Positions 37,443-47,717 of a stretch of 64,000 bases of DNA are shown piece by piece. A program made the position numbers and the translations under genes. The notes below the pieces were generated by a model. That model saw nothing but the letters and a program-made list of their open reading frames with translations, did no database searches and was not told the origin of the DNA. The stretch comes from Jaltomata sinuosa (taxonomy: Eukaryota; Streptophyta; Magnoliopsida; Solanales; Solanaceae). The stretch is from assembly GCA_003996215.1 (NCBI GenBank), contig QJPP01001741.1, positions 372,001 to 436,000 on the forward strand, given 5' to 3'. Every line of letters starts with the position of its first letter. Position 1 is the stretch's first letter.

Positions 37443-39980
37443 TCAGATTCTGGAATGATGTTGGAGACCGCCAGGGTCTCCAAAACAAGAGAACTCGATG
37501 GAGTGTTTGCACGCGCTGCTGATTCGATGTTGCTGTCCAACTTCTTCTTTTGTTGGCTCCGCAGCTAGTCGTGACCGCTTCTTCGCTCTTTCTTTGCAGA
37601 TTCTCTTGCGGTGTTTTCGTTTCTTTGATCTATTTTCACCGCCTTTTTCTGCCTGTCTCACCACCCCATTCGATCCCAACTTCATAGCAGCTCGGGTCTC
37701 AACCAAACACTTCTCCTCAAGGTGCACATCCGCAGGCTCTTCCTCAATAGCATTGATGACCGCGACCACCCTCATGTCACTTGGTTGCTTCATCAATTTA
37801 GACACATCGAACTTGACTATTTCATTGTTCAATCGGAAGGTCAGTTTGTTTTTCTCCATGTCAACCAAAACTCTCGCCGTAGCTAACAATGGTCGTCCCA
37901 AGATTATGGGAACTTCGAAGTCCACTTCGCAATCCAAAATTACAAAGTCAGCTGGGAAGATAAGCTTACCGATCTTTATTAGCACATCAGACAAGATCCC
38001 TACGGGTCGCTTTACCGAATGGTCAGCCATCCTCACTCTCATGGACGTTGGTTTAGGAGCTCCCAAACCCAATTTGTTATACACTGCTAGCGGCATCAAA
38101 TTGATACTAGCACCAAGATCACACATAGCTCTTCCGAAGTTGAGCTTTCCGATAGTACATGGAACAGTGAACGCACCTGGATCATCCTTCTTTTCCACTA
38201 ACGATCTAGAGGAAATAGCGCTGCAGTGATGGAGGTTGTCTTCCGGCTCAAAACTTACCGTCCTCTTCTTTGTAATCAAGTCCTTCATGAACTTGGCATA
38301 ACCGGTCATTTGTTCCAGCGCTTCCACCAATGGTATGTTTATTGAAATTTGCTTCAGCATGGTCATGAAGTTCAGGAACTTACCATCGTCAGCTTTCTTT
38401 TTCAACCTCTGGGGGAAAGGAGGTGGGTGTCGAAACATCATAGTTGGAAGCTTTTCAGCTTCCTTGCGTTTCTCTGCGGGCTTTGGCGTTTCCTCCTCTA
38501 CCGCCTCTTTATCATCCGCACTATCATCTTGAGCATGAATTACCGGATGTGATTCCGGTAATACTTTTCCGCTTCTTGTGGTGATCGCCATACAGCTTGC
38601 ATCATTCTGCGGATGAGTGGTGTCGCTCGGCAAAGTACCTATTTTCCTTGGGTTTAGAGATGCCGAGATGTGACCCACTTGCTGCTCTAGTTGCTTGATC
38701 GCGGTTGAGTGTGACTCCACTACCAGACTCAATGTTGATAACTCATTCCGTATTGCCTTTACCCCAGAGTCCGTTGATTCCACCTTAAGCAGCATCTTCG
38801 CCATCATGTTCTCAAGTTTGGACGTCTCAGTTTCGCTGCCAGTTTTGTCCCGATTGCCAGGTGGTATATACAACCCACCTCTATCGGAGTTGTTCCTCCA
38901 GCTTCCTTGGTCGCGATTTTTGTAGCCACCATTCTCATAGTGGTTTGGATAGTTCCGACCTTGGTTTCCTTGGCCATTGGCCTGGAAACCCCCCACGTAA
39001 TTCGCGTCCTCAGTCTCCATACCTTGGGAACCCACAGCTTGTACCTTCTCTATATTTCCTGACGTCAAGTGCCTTGTCAGGAGGTCCAACTGTGTCTTTA
39101 GATGCGCCATGTATTGGTCGCGCTCCTCCTCTTTCCTACGCTGCTCAGCCGACATACCAACTGTATAGGTGCTAGCTGCAACCTCTGAATCTCGTGTGTG
39201 CCAGGCCCTGTTGGTCTTGGTGAGCCTGTCTAGAATAGCTGTGGCGTCGGCAAAAGTGCGACCCATAAACGCTCCACCTGCTGCGTTATCCAATGTCGGC
39301 TTGGTAGCCGAATTTAGTGCCCGGTAGAATGTCTGCATCAAGAATTCGTTGTTCAGCTGATGGTTGGGGCACTGTGTCAGTTTCTTCTTAAATCGCAACC
39401 AGGTCTCGTGCAGTGCTTCGTGCGGTTGCTGCCTGAAGTTGCTGATTTCGTCCCTCAACTGTATCATCCGAGAGGGAGGAAAGAACCTTTCTAGGAAAGC
39501 TCCTCTCAACTCTCCCCACGTTGCGATAGAGTCGGGGGTCAATTCTATCAACCACAACGCTGCCTCATCAGACAGAGACAACGGAAACAACCTGAGCCTG
39601 ATCGCTGTCTGACTCACGCCCGGCAGCTCAAACGATTTGCAGATCCCCACGAAATTCATTAAGTGCTGGTTTGGATCATCACCAGCGGCACCTCGGAACA
39701 CTCCTCTCAAGTTCAGCAACTGAATCATCGTGCTAGTGATGTTGAACTTGGCTCCGGGCGGTAGGGGTGGAACAATAATGGCGCCAGTAGCGCCAGCTCC
39801 ATCTAATTCGAAATCCTCATCCTGCAGACCACCAGCATTCAGATTTTGTTGGGCCTGCAGCTCGGCAGCGAGCCTTGCTGCCTCTAGTTCTGTGGCCATA
39901 TTCCGCCTCAAAGTTCTAGCAAGCTCGGGATCGTAAGGTAGTATTGGTTCACCCGAGCTTCGGGTACTATGCATGCACAA
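37443..39980 (-). CDS. gag-protease polyprotein of element E
   Basis: An intact 845-residue frame, the longest in the window. Two ATGs are possible, at 39980 and at 39974 (MHSTRSSGEPILPYDP). A retrotransposon gag domain lies at about residues 75-225, with LLNLRGVFRGAAGDDPNQHL, SDEAALWLIELTPDSIATW, FLERFFPPSRMIQLRDEI and FRQQPHEALHETWLRF. A Gly/Asn-rich stretch (about 330-375) stands where a nucleocapsid would be, but no CCHC knuckle is present. A Pro/Lys-rich linker follows. The aspartic protease lies at about 610-740 with CDLGASINLMPLAVYNKLGL and VPIILGRPLLATARVLVD; DLGAS instead of DTGAS is usual in Athila-like proteins. The C-terminus is Lys/Arg-rich. It likely forms particles for an element that borrows RT from a partner. 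Confidence 0.88.
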   Translation of the reverse strand: MCMHSTRSSGEPILPYDPELARTLRRNMATELEAARLAAELQAQQNLNAGGLQDEDFELDGAGATGAIIVPPLPPGAKFNITSTMIQLLNLRGVFRGAAGDDPNQHLMNFVGICKSFELPGVSQTAIRLRLFPLSLSDEAALWLIELTPDSIATWGELRGAFLERFFPPSRMIQLRDEISNFRQQPHEALHETWLRFKKKLTQCPNHQLNNEFLMQTFYRALNSATKPTLDNAAGGAFMGRTFADATAILDRLTKTNRAWHTRDSEVAASTYTVGMSAEQRRKEEERDQYMAHLKTQLDLLTRHLTSGNIEKVQAVGSQGMETEDANYVGGFQANGQGNQGRNYPNHYENGGYKNRDQGSWRNNSDRGGLYIPPGNRDKTGSETETSKLENMMAKMLLKVESTDSGVKAIRNELSTLSLVVESHSTAIKQLEQQVGHISASLNPRKIGTLPSDTTHPQNDASCMAITTRSGKVLPESHPVIHAQDDSADDKEAVEEETPKPAEKRKEAEKLPTMMFRHPPPFPQRLKKKADDGKFLNFMTMLKQISINIPLVEALEQMTGYAKFMKDLITKKRTVSFEPEDNLHHCSAISSRSLVEKKDDPGAFTVPCTIGKLNFGRAMCDLGASINLMPLAVYNKLGLGAPKPTSMRVRMADHSVKRPVGILSDVLIKIGKLIFPADFVILDCEVDFEVPIILGRPLLATARVLVDMEKNKLTFRLNNEIVKFDVSKLMKQPSDMRVVAVINAIEEEPADVHLEEKCLVETRAAMKLGSNGVVRQAEKGGENRSKKRKHRKRICKERAKKRSRLAAEPTKEEVGQQHRISSACKHSIEFSCFGDPGGLQHHSRI

Positions 39981-40077
39981 CTTTGTACCCTGTCAAAACA
40001 AAAACAACAAACAAACGTAAAGCAGGAAATTATAACAAAAAGTCAAATAGACACACCAGACTTAATCAAAAACCGTA

Positions 40078-40096
40078 TTCCCCGGCAACGGCGCCA
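40078..40096 (-). other. Primer binding site of element E (tRNA-Asp type)
   Basis: Read on the minus strand, TGGCGCCGTTGCCGGGGAA follows the LTR by four bases. This matches the tRNA-Asp primer site typical of Athila elements and fixes the element's orientation. Confidence 0.88.
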
Positions 40097-40100
40097 TTTT

Positions 40101-41407
40101 TGATAACGCTCAAACTACACCTCAATTTAAGAAGCGTAAGCGATCGTTGTCAAATATATAACCCAACAAGGTTGGGGTCGAATCCCACAGAGAATATGGT
40201 GATGATTAAGACTTTAGTGAAGTATGTGACTAGTTGTCAATCGTTTCCAGTAACTAAAGGGGGGATTTTGTAATCAAATTGTAAACAAAACAATAATAAA
40301 CGTAGGAGAAATAATCAGTAGGAGAGAATGCGAACTAGGGACGTGGTTACCATGGCGTTGTAACAATGTCGATTCTAGGCTTAACCGGGTTCTTTCTATA
40401 TGAATGTCACGATGTGATTGCGTCAATTGTATCGTCTAAACGTCTCTCGACCAAATAAACAAATTTCCTTTTATCTTCTCTCGATCTCAAAAAGATGTGC
40501 TTTTTAGCTCTCAATCCTAACATCAAGTAGATTAATCCAGTTACGGCATTAATTTTTAAGACGAGAGTTGGTAGTCTCGAATCCTTGTTGTTAATCAAGT
40601 TTCCCGGTTTTAATCTCTTTCTCAAGCAAATTAAACCTAGGCATGTTCTAATGTTTGCAACCCACTAGAAAACGTGACATAATGTATGATTAACAACGTG
40701 ACAATACATAAATCAAACCCAACGCTCCCCGGAATCTATATTGCTACGTTTGTCATGGCTCCCACAACCCTAGTTGCGGGAGTTTTAGTTAATCATGCTA
40801 TAAAGAAAAGAGAAGAGAATTGAATTCATAATAAGTAGAAGAAGTTCTTACAATATAATGAAAACCAATCTTCAATAATCCAAGAACAAGAAAAACCAAG
40901 AACTCACGAACACGAATTCAAGAATCCGAAAACGTGTTGTTGCTCTCAAAAATTGACTAAAAACTATTCTAAAACTATTGGGTGTCTTCTAATTACATAA
41001 ACCTATCATAGGGTATTTATAGGAGTCAAAGAAACCAAATCCAAAACGGGCTAGGAATCCCCAAAACGCGGGTCGCCACCTCACGCCACTGCCTAAGCGT
41101 GACGGTCAGGCTTGACGGACCGTCAAGGCAGTGACGGACCGTCGCCTGGGCCGTCACTGCTAGGCAGTGATGCTGCCTTAAGTTGACGGTCCCAGTGACG
41201 GACCGTCAGCCTTGTGACGGGCCGTCACTCAGGCCGTCACTCTTAGGCAGAATGTTGTTTTTTCGCGTACTTTCTTCCGTTTCCGTGTTTGTTTCCATTT
41301 CCTACAAATACAACATAAAAACATCAAAAACAACAACGGTTGCTTGAAAACGCACGATTGTTCTTAGTAAAAAGGAGTCGAAAGTGACGTAAATTAGCGT
41401 CACATCA
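40101..41407 (-). repeat. LTR of element E (5' LTR in element orientation)
   Basis: 1307 bp, same ends as the partner LTR. GACGGACCGTC palindromes occupy about 41095-41245. On the far side, 41408 onward is an LTR scrap of family F, not element D. Confidence 0.9.
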
Positions 41408-41857
41408 ATGATCCTACCAGTACACAGTGGTGGTGTACTGATACTGCACTTGCTTTTCTTTTAGTGAGTACAGGAAATCTTCCAGCGGCTGAGACGCGAC
41501 CTCATCTATAGCACCGGCGATTTCTGATTTCAAGGGTGAGCTTCTTGATCAAGCTACCTTGGATTTATCTCTAGAGTTTCAGGCCACTTGTTTCGTGTTT
41601 AAAATTACTTCCGTATTTCCTTGAATTTGCATCCCCGTATTCTAGATATTGGTAGTAATGTTTGGTACAACAACTTTCAGTTCCTAGGAGGGATTTTCCG
41701 CAGGATATAGTAAAGCTTAGTTTTTGCATTGCTTAATTGCTAGTTTATTTTCTGTTTACTGGTTTTAGGCTGTTAGTCTAGGAAAAGGGTTGAACTCTAC
41801 TGGTTCGCTCATCCGGGGGTTGGGTGGGTGCCATTCACGATGGTCTAGGTTGTGACA
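41408..41857 (+). repeat. 3' end of a family-F LTR, plus orientation (F2)
   Basis: It matches the reverse complement of about 47718-48175: GTGTACTGATACTGCACTTGC, AAATCTTCC, CAAGGGTGAGCT and the terminal GGTTGGGTGGGTGCCATTCA with GTTGTGACA at 41857. Its orientation is opposite to element F. Neither its own left part nor its interior is present. Confidence 0.78.
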
Positions 41858-42469
41858 ATCTTGGAGCTTGAGACTTGAGCTTGAGAGAGTTCTTTTCCTT
41901 TTTGAGAGATGAATGAGGTAATGAGAAGGAACTTAGGCTAATAGGTTTAGAATTCATGCTAAAAATGGTCAAAACGACCTCACTTAGGAGTTAAAAAGGT
42001 GGGTAATGAATAAAATACCCTTGGGACTTAATTAAGAAAAAGTTGTTTTAAAACTCAGCTTCAGGTTCCACGGGTCATTTCCACGTACCGTAGAACTATC
42101 CACGGTTCGTGGACTTGAGTCGTGGTTCCAAAGCCAAAGTTTCAGGCTGCGGATCAGGTCCTACGGTTTAACAAGATGACTCGTGGAAACTTCCACAAGT
42201 CGTAGGACCAACTCGTGGTCTTGGAAAATAGACTGCCCTCAGTCTGAGTTCCACGGGTGATTTCCATGACCCGTGAAACTAATCACAACCCATACACTCC
42301 ACTCGTGGTTCTCAGACCAAAGGTGGGAGCTACAGAGCTAGTTTCATGAGTCATTTCCATGAGTCGTGATTCCTTCCACGAATCGTAGACTTGACTCGTG
42401 ATTCCTGGTAGTTTTAGGATTTTCAGAATTTCTAACTTAAAAAGTTGAATCAAATTCTGGGGTGTTACA
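41858..42469 (-). repeat. Truncated A-like LTR, minus orientation (G)
   Basis: Read on the minus strand from 42469, it begins TGTAACACCCCAGAATTTG and follows the LTR of element A through the CACGAGTC/GACTCGTG cluster to CTTGGAGCTTGAGACTTGAG. Only about the first 610 bp of the LTR remain. The precise LTR terminus at 42469 against family-F LTR sequence shows insertion into that LTR; the other end is a deletion junction. Confidence 0.8.
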
Positions 42470-43408
42470 TCTATCAAACTAGAGTACGGGATGCAACCCA
42501 AAAACAAAAGAAATAGTCTAAGCCCGAAATAAGTAGGCTACAACCAATAGGAAAGAAACCAAGGCAGTTCGATCGAACAACTCCCCCTTGATATCTTGAA
42601 GTGTCTGGCCTACAAGTGAGGTCGTGCGTCAACCGCCAGAAGGTTTTCTGTACTCACAAAATGATAAGCAAGTGCAGTATCAGTACACAACGTATTGGTA
42701 GGATCATCAACCAGTTCCAAGTAAAACAGTGTATGGAAAAGTACAGAAATTAAGTAAGAGCACAGAAAACACATAGGCAAGTCAACAGGTATTCCTAGAC
42801 TACAAGTCTCTACCTAACTTGTCCCCCATGTAAATCACTTCACAGTTATGATCCATAATCCACAATACAAACAATCATATTCTACTACATATCTCGGACC
42901 CACCCTGGATCCCCTCTAGATAACACCTAAGTGTCAAACAAACAACCCGGTCTACACCAAGACCAACTCGTAAAGCAATGTGACAACTCGGCCTCTCAAG
43001 GACCAAAATACGCAACTGCAATTCAAGCTCACAACCCGGTCAACTGAAGGAACCATTAAATAAAAATGCAACAACACAATAAAGTAAACCTATACCAGGC
43101 GTGGTACCCGAGCCAAACGTTAGTATTATCCTGTACCATGCATAGTAACAGAGCCAACTATTAGTATATTTCGTACCAGGAGTGGTACCTGAGCCAACCG
43201 TTAGTATAACCCCGTACCATGCATGGTACCCGAGCCAACCAAAATCAAACAATCCACAGTCACAAAAATGAACAATCAACTTGTAAAACCAACAAGTACA
43301 ATACAACGTTCAATTTCCCAGACAGATAACAGGACTATTAGACACTTCTAATCATCCCCTAAGCAATGCCTTTCATACAAATACTTAGATAAGAGTACTT
43401 AAACACGC
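42470..43408 (-). repeat. Partial 3' LTR of element F
   Basis: Collinear with about 47935-48865 of the 5' LTR, including the GGCGTGGTACCCGAGCCAAC repeat units (about 43090-43245). Both ends are broken: by G at the left and by a deletion into integrase at the right. Confidence 0.85.
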
Positions 43409-45970
43409 GCAACTTACCCCAAAACTTGGAAGTAAACTGTGTACCCCTGTCTGAAATAATGAACAGTGGCACTTCATGCAATCTTACAATCTCCTTCACG
43501 TAGACCTTAGCCAATTGCTGCGAATTGTAATCCATCCTGACCGAAATGAAGTGAGATGACTTGGTCAGTCTTTCAACAATGACCCAAATAGAATCATACT
43601 TCCCCAAGGTCTTGGGGAGACCCACCACAAAATCTATGGCTATTCTCTCCCACTTCTACTCTGGAATGGGCATCCTCTGAAGTAGTTCTGGAGGTCTCTG
43701 GTGCTCATACTTTACCTGATGGCAATTCTGACACTTGGACACAAAATCAGCTATGTCCCTTTTCATACCAGGCCACCAATAAAGTTGCCTCAAATTCTTG
43801 TACATCTTGGTTATACTCGGATGAATTGAGTATTGCGAACCATGAGCCTCTGTCAACACTTTTTGAATCATGTCATCAACTTGAGGAACACATATCCTTG
43901 CTCTAAAGTTTAACACACCGCCAGAGTCTAACGTGACGTCCCCGAACTCTCCGTATATTGCCTTACCCCGAAGCCTACTCAACTGCGAATCCTGAAACTG
44001 TTTGGCTTTTATATCCTCTATGAATGTGGATTTGACCTCAACACTGGCCAAGATCCAACCTTGCTCTGAAATACCCAAGTGTATGAACTTGGACTCCAAT
44101 GCCTGAATTTCCCTTGCCAGTGGTCGTTTGGACACCCCCAAACAAGCCAAACTGTCCATGCTAGCTGTTTTCCAGCTCAATGCGTCTGCCACCACATTAG
44201 CCTTACCTAGATGGTACTGAATAGTCACATCGTAATCCTTCAACAATTCCATCCACCTCTTCTACCTCGGGTTCAAATCCTTCTGAGTGAAGACATATTG
44301 CAGACTGCGATGATCAGTGAATACTTCACACTTGACACCATATAGATAGTGTCTCCAAATCTTGAGTTCAAAGACCATTGCTGCCAACTCTAAATCGTGA
44401 GTAGGCTAGTTTTTCTCATGTACCTTCAACTGCCTAGAAGCATAGGCTATCACATTCCTATCTTGCATCAACATAGCACCCAAACCGGAATGTGAAGCAT
44501 CACAGTAAACAATACAGTCTTTACCTTCAACTGACAAGGACAAAATAGGAGTCGTGGTCAGAAGTGTCTTGAGCTTTTGGAAGCTCTCCTCGCACTTGTC
44601 AGACCACACAAATGGTACATCTTTTTGTGTCAGCCTTGTCAAGTGAGTAGAAATGGAGGCAAAATCCTTAACAAACCTCTGGTAATAACCTGCAAGTCCA
44701 ACAAAACTCCTCACCTCAGTCACAGAGCTAGGCCGGGCCTAACTCTTGACTGCCTCTATCTTCTGGGGATCTACCATCACCCCCTTTCTGACACTACATG
44801 CCCCAAGAATGCTACTGAAGTCAACCAGAACTCACACTTGGTGAACTTCGCATAAAGCTTTTGACGCCTCAAAATGTCCAACATTATACGGAGATGTTCA
44901 GCATGCTCCTCCCTACTCTTGGACTAGATCAAAATATCATCGATAAAGACAATAACGAAGGAATCCAAATACGACTTAAATACCCCATTAATCAAACTCA
45001 TGAATGCTGCCAGCGCATTGGTCAACCCAAACGGCATCAGTAAGAACTCGTAATGTACATACCGAGTCCGAAAAGCAGTCTTAGGAATGTCTTCAGGCCT
45101 AATCTTTAACTGATGATACCCCGACCTCAAGTCAATTTTTGAAAACACTGATGCACCCTATAACTTGTCAAACAGATCATCAATACGGGGTAGAGGATAC
45201 TTATTCCGGATGGTAACCTTGTTCAACTGCCTGTAATCTATGCACATCCGCATACTACCATCCTTCTTCTTTACAAACAATACCGGAGCACCCCAAGGCG
45301 AAGCACTGGGATGGATAAATCCCTTATCTAGGAGTTTCTGAAGCTGAGTCTTAAGTTCTCTTAACTTTGTTGGAGACATACGATACGGAGGAATGGAAAT
45401 GGGATGAGTGCCCGGCTCCAAGTCTATACAAAAGTCAATATCCCTGTCCGAAGGCATACCAGGCAAATTCGCTGAAAACACCTCTCGGAACTCTGAAACA
45501 ACTGGAACTGACTCAATAGATGGGGACTCCACTCTATCATTCCAGAGATGAGCCAAAAAGGTTAAACACCCTCTCCCCACTAGCTTCCTAGCCCGAACAA
45601 ATGATATAATCCTGACCGACTTAGACTTGTACACACCTTCCCACTCTAGCCTCTCCTTACCCGGAATCTCTAGAGCCACAGTCTTGGTATTACAATTTAA
45701 CATGGTCTGATAAGAAGATAACCAGGTCATGCCCAAAATCACCTCAAAGTCAACCATATCAAGGATTACCAAGTCTACCCAAGTATGCAACCCCACAAAA
45801 ATAACAGAACAGTTACGATAAACTTGAGTCACCACAACCGACTCTCCAACTGGGATAGAAACATGGATAGGAGAATCAAGGATATCACATACCAAGTCCA
45901 GACCCAATGCAAAATTCACAGACACATAAAAATATGTAGAACCTGGGTCAAATAACACCGAAGTCATTTT
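43409..45970 (-). pseudogene. pol of element F (protease, RT, RNase H, partial integrase)
   Basis: The protease begins at about 45967 with TSVLFDPGSTYFYVS (DPGS for the active site) and GMTWLSSYQTMLNC. RT runs from about 45490 (DRDIDFCIDLEPGTHPISIP, MRMCIDYRQLNKVTIRNKYP) through a stop near 45158 to the IVFIDDILI motif near 44930-44950. RT thumb and RNase H (44723-44260) have VRSFVGLAGYYQRFVKDF, VYCDASHSGLGAML and AYASRQLKVHEKN, then a stop at about 44405. The integrase zinc domain has HPSITKMYKNLRQLYWWPGM and CQNCHQVKYEHQRP. The core has VERLTKSSHF (Asp changed to Glu) and ISDRGTQFTSKFWGKL, ending at the deletion. Confidence 0.9.
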
Positions 45971-45979
45971 ATCACAGAC

Positions 45980-47500
45980 GAAAATGATACATGTGATTAC
46001 TACATCTGATGCCTCAGCCTCGGTTCTCCCTGGAAACGCATAGCAGTGAACCCGATCATCAATCCGGGCAACCTCCCTAGCCGGCTGCGATGCACCCCTA
46101 CCCGTGCCTCCGTTCCCCTTGTCTCCCCGACCTCTCTGAAAGTTACCTCACCCACCCTGTGGACAACCTCTAGCATGACCACCTCTACCTGCCGGGAGCA
46201 CAGTCTTAGGCTTCTGCTGAACCTGATTACCGGTCTGTCTGTGAGGGCACTCCCTCTTACAGTGGACTAGATCACCATAATGGAAGCAACCACGATCAAG
46301 TGCAGGCCTGCTAGCAGATGAATAAGAAGCTCCCTGACCTCTAGGAGCTGAAAACTACTGATTAACTCCCGAACGACCACCTGTAGCAGCTGGCAGAGCT
46401 AACTGAATAGGACGTGCTGAGTATACCTGCTAATTCTGACCCCTAGAGTATGAACCACCAACCACCATAAATTCCCTCATTCCGGGGCTTCTTGGCTAAC
46501 ACCTTAGCCTGCCCAGCCTGCCTGACTCCCTTAAGTTTCTTCACATAATCCACCACATCATTAAAGCCTTTCCCTAAAGAAGTCATGTGCACCAACAGTA
46601 CTTGAAGCTCAGTATTCAAACCCTTAATAAACAATCGAACCCGCTCCTCCTCGAAACCCAGCAACTGTGTAGCAAAATGAGACAAGGCTTGAAACTTTGC
46701 CTCATAAGCAGAGACTGACATGCTACCCTTCTCCAAATTCAAGAACTCATCTTTTTTTCGGTCACTCAAAGTACGGGGTACGTACTTCTCTAAGAAAAGA
46801 GAATGGAACTGCTCCCAAGTTAGTGGAGGTAAAATGGATGACCGACACTCCACATGAGATCTCCACCACTGCTTGGCATCACCATGCAGTTGAAACATGA
46901 TGAACTCCACCCCATACTATTGCACAATGCCCAGCTTGTGCAGTCTCTCATAACAATCCAGTATGAACTCATAAGCATCTTCCTTGTTAATACCTAGAAC
47001 GTAGGAGGTTTCAGCTTGAGAAACTTGGTCAGCATCTCATGTTCATTCCCTGTCATCACTGGGACTAGCATTGGCCTGAAGAAGTCACTTGTGCCTGAAG
47101 CTGCATCCATCCTAGGAGCCATAGGATCTGCTGGCTGAGTGCCCAGAGCCTGATTTGCAAGTGCCGCGGGTAATGCTCCAGCACCAACCAAACCACTCAA
47201 TATATTCCAAGCCTGTTGAAATTCTTCTGGGGTCATAGAAGAGAGGCCTGCACCTCCAGCCGGGGTCGCCTCTGCCTCAGCCTGCGCCCCATCATCCTTC
47301 ACAACAACTTCCACATCTTCGATAACTTATTCCTGAGGTGGGGGAGGGGTTGCTTCTCGCTCTCCTGCAACAGCCTGAGCTCCACCCCTGGCGGGCATGG
47401 CTCTACCGCGTCCTCTGCCCCTTCCCCTGCCTCTACCACGGACAGTCAGGCCCGCTGCTGGGATCGTCGATCTAGCTCCGTTGTTCCTTGTATTAACCAT
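45980..47500 (-). pseudogene. gag of element F, broken
   Basis: ATG at 47500 gives MVNTRNNGARST, followed by an RGRGRGRGRGRGR stretch. One TAA near 47325 interrupts. Then come MTPEEFQQAWNILSGLVGAG, a frame change near 46990, and the capsid block (46910-46443) with FQLHGDAKQWWRSH, TWEQFHSLFLEKYVP and FLNLEKGSMSVSAYEAKF. The zinc-knuckle region near 46285-46240 reads CFHYGDLVHCKREC, in which the second Cys is Tyr. Structural role inferred from the family. Confidence 0.85.
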
Positions 47501-47695
47501 CTGCGGACAGAAGAGTGAACGAGTCAGATACCAATTTGTATGACCAGATACCAATTGGAATCAAGTCATAGCATGATGGAAGAAAGAAGAGATAGTTTCC
47601 TAAAGTCCTATAGCCTATCGAAGAAAAGTACGGACGTCTCCGCACCATTCTGCAAGACTCTACTAGACCTATTTTGGTACGACGAGATCAACAAA

Positions 47696-47713
47696 CCTAG
47701 GGATCTGATACCA
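47696..47713 (-). other. Primer binding site of element F
   Basis: On the minus strand, TGGTATCAGATCCCTAGG follows the LTR end by four bases and matches initiator tRNA-Met over the first ten bases. Confidence 0.78.
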
Positions 47714-47717
47714 TCTT

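Larger units (their letters stand above)
34597..41407 (-). mobile_element. Element E: Athila-like gag-protease-only retrotransposon (TR-GAG type)
   Basis: Two nearly identical LTRs of about 1.3 kb flank a 4.2-kb interior holding one long minus-strand ORF with gag and aspartic protease. There is no RT, RNase H or integrase. The primer site matches tRNA-Asp, typical of Athila elements. Non-autonomous elements carrying only gag are described in plants as TR-GAG. High LTR identity means this is the youngest element of the nest. The flanks show no target duplication: TGGCC to the left, ATGAT to the right. Confidence 0.88.

Noticed and set aside
37498..38229. Plus-strand 243-codon open frame
   Set aside because: It is fully antisense to the intact gag-protease ORF of element E, is rich in Ser/Cys, and has no family motif.
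29882..41857. F2 LTR as the missing end of the B3 3' LTR
   Set aside because: Its sequence matches family F (GTGTACTGATACTGCACTTGC) better than the B LTR end (TTGTACTGATACTACTCTTG).
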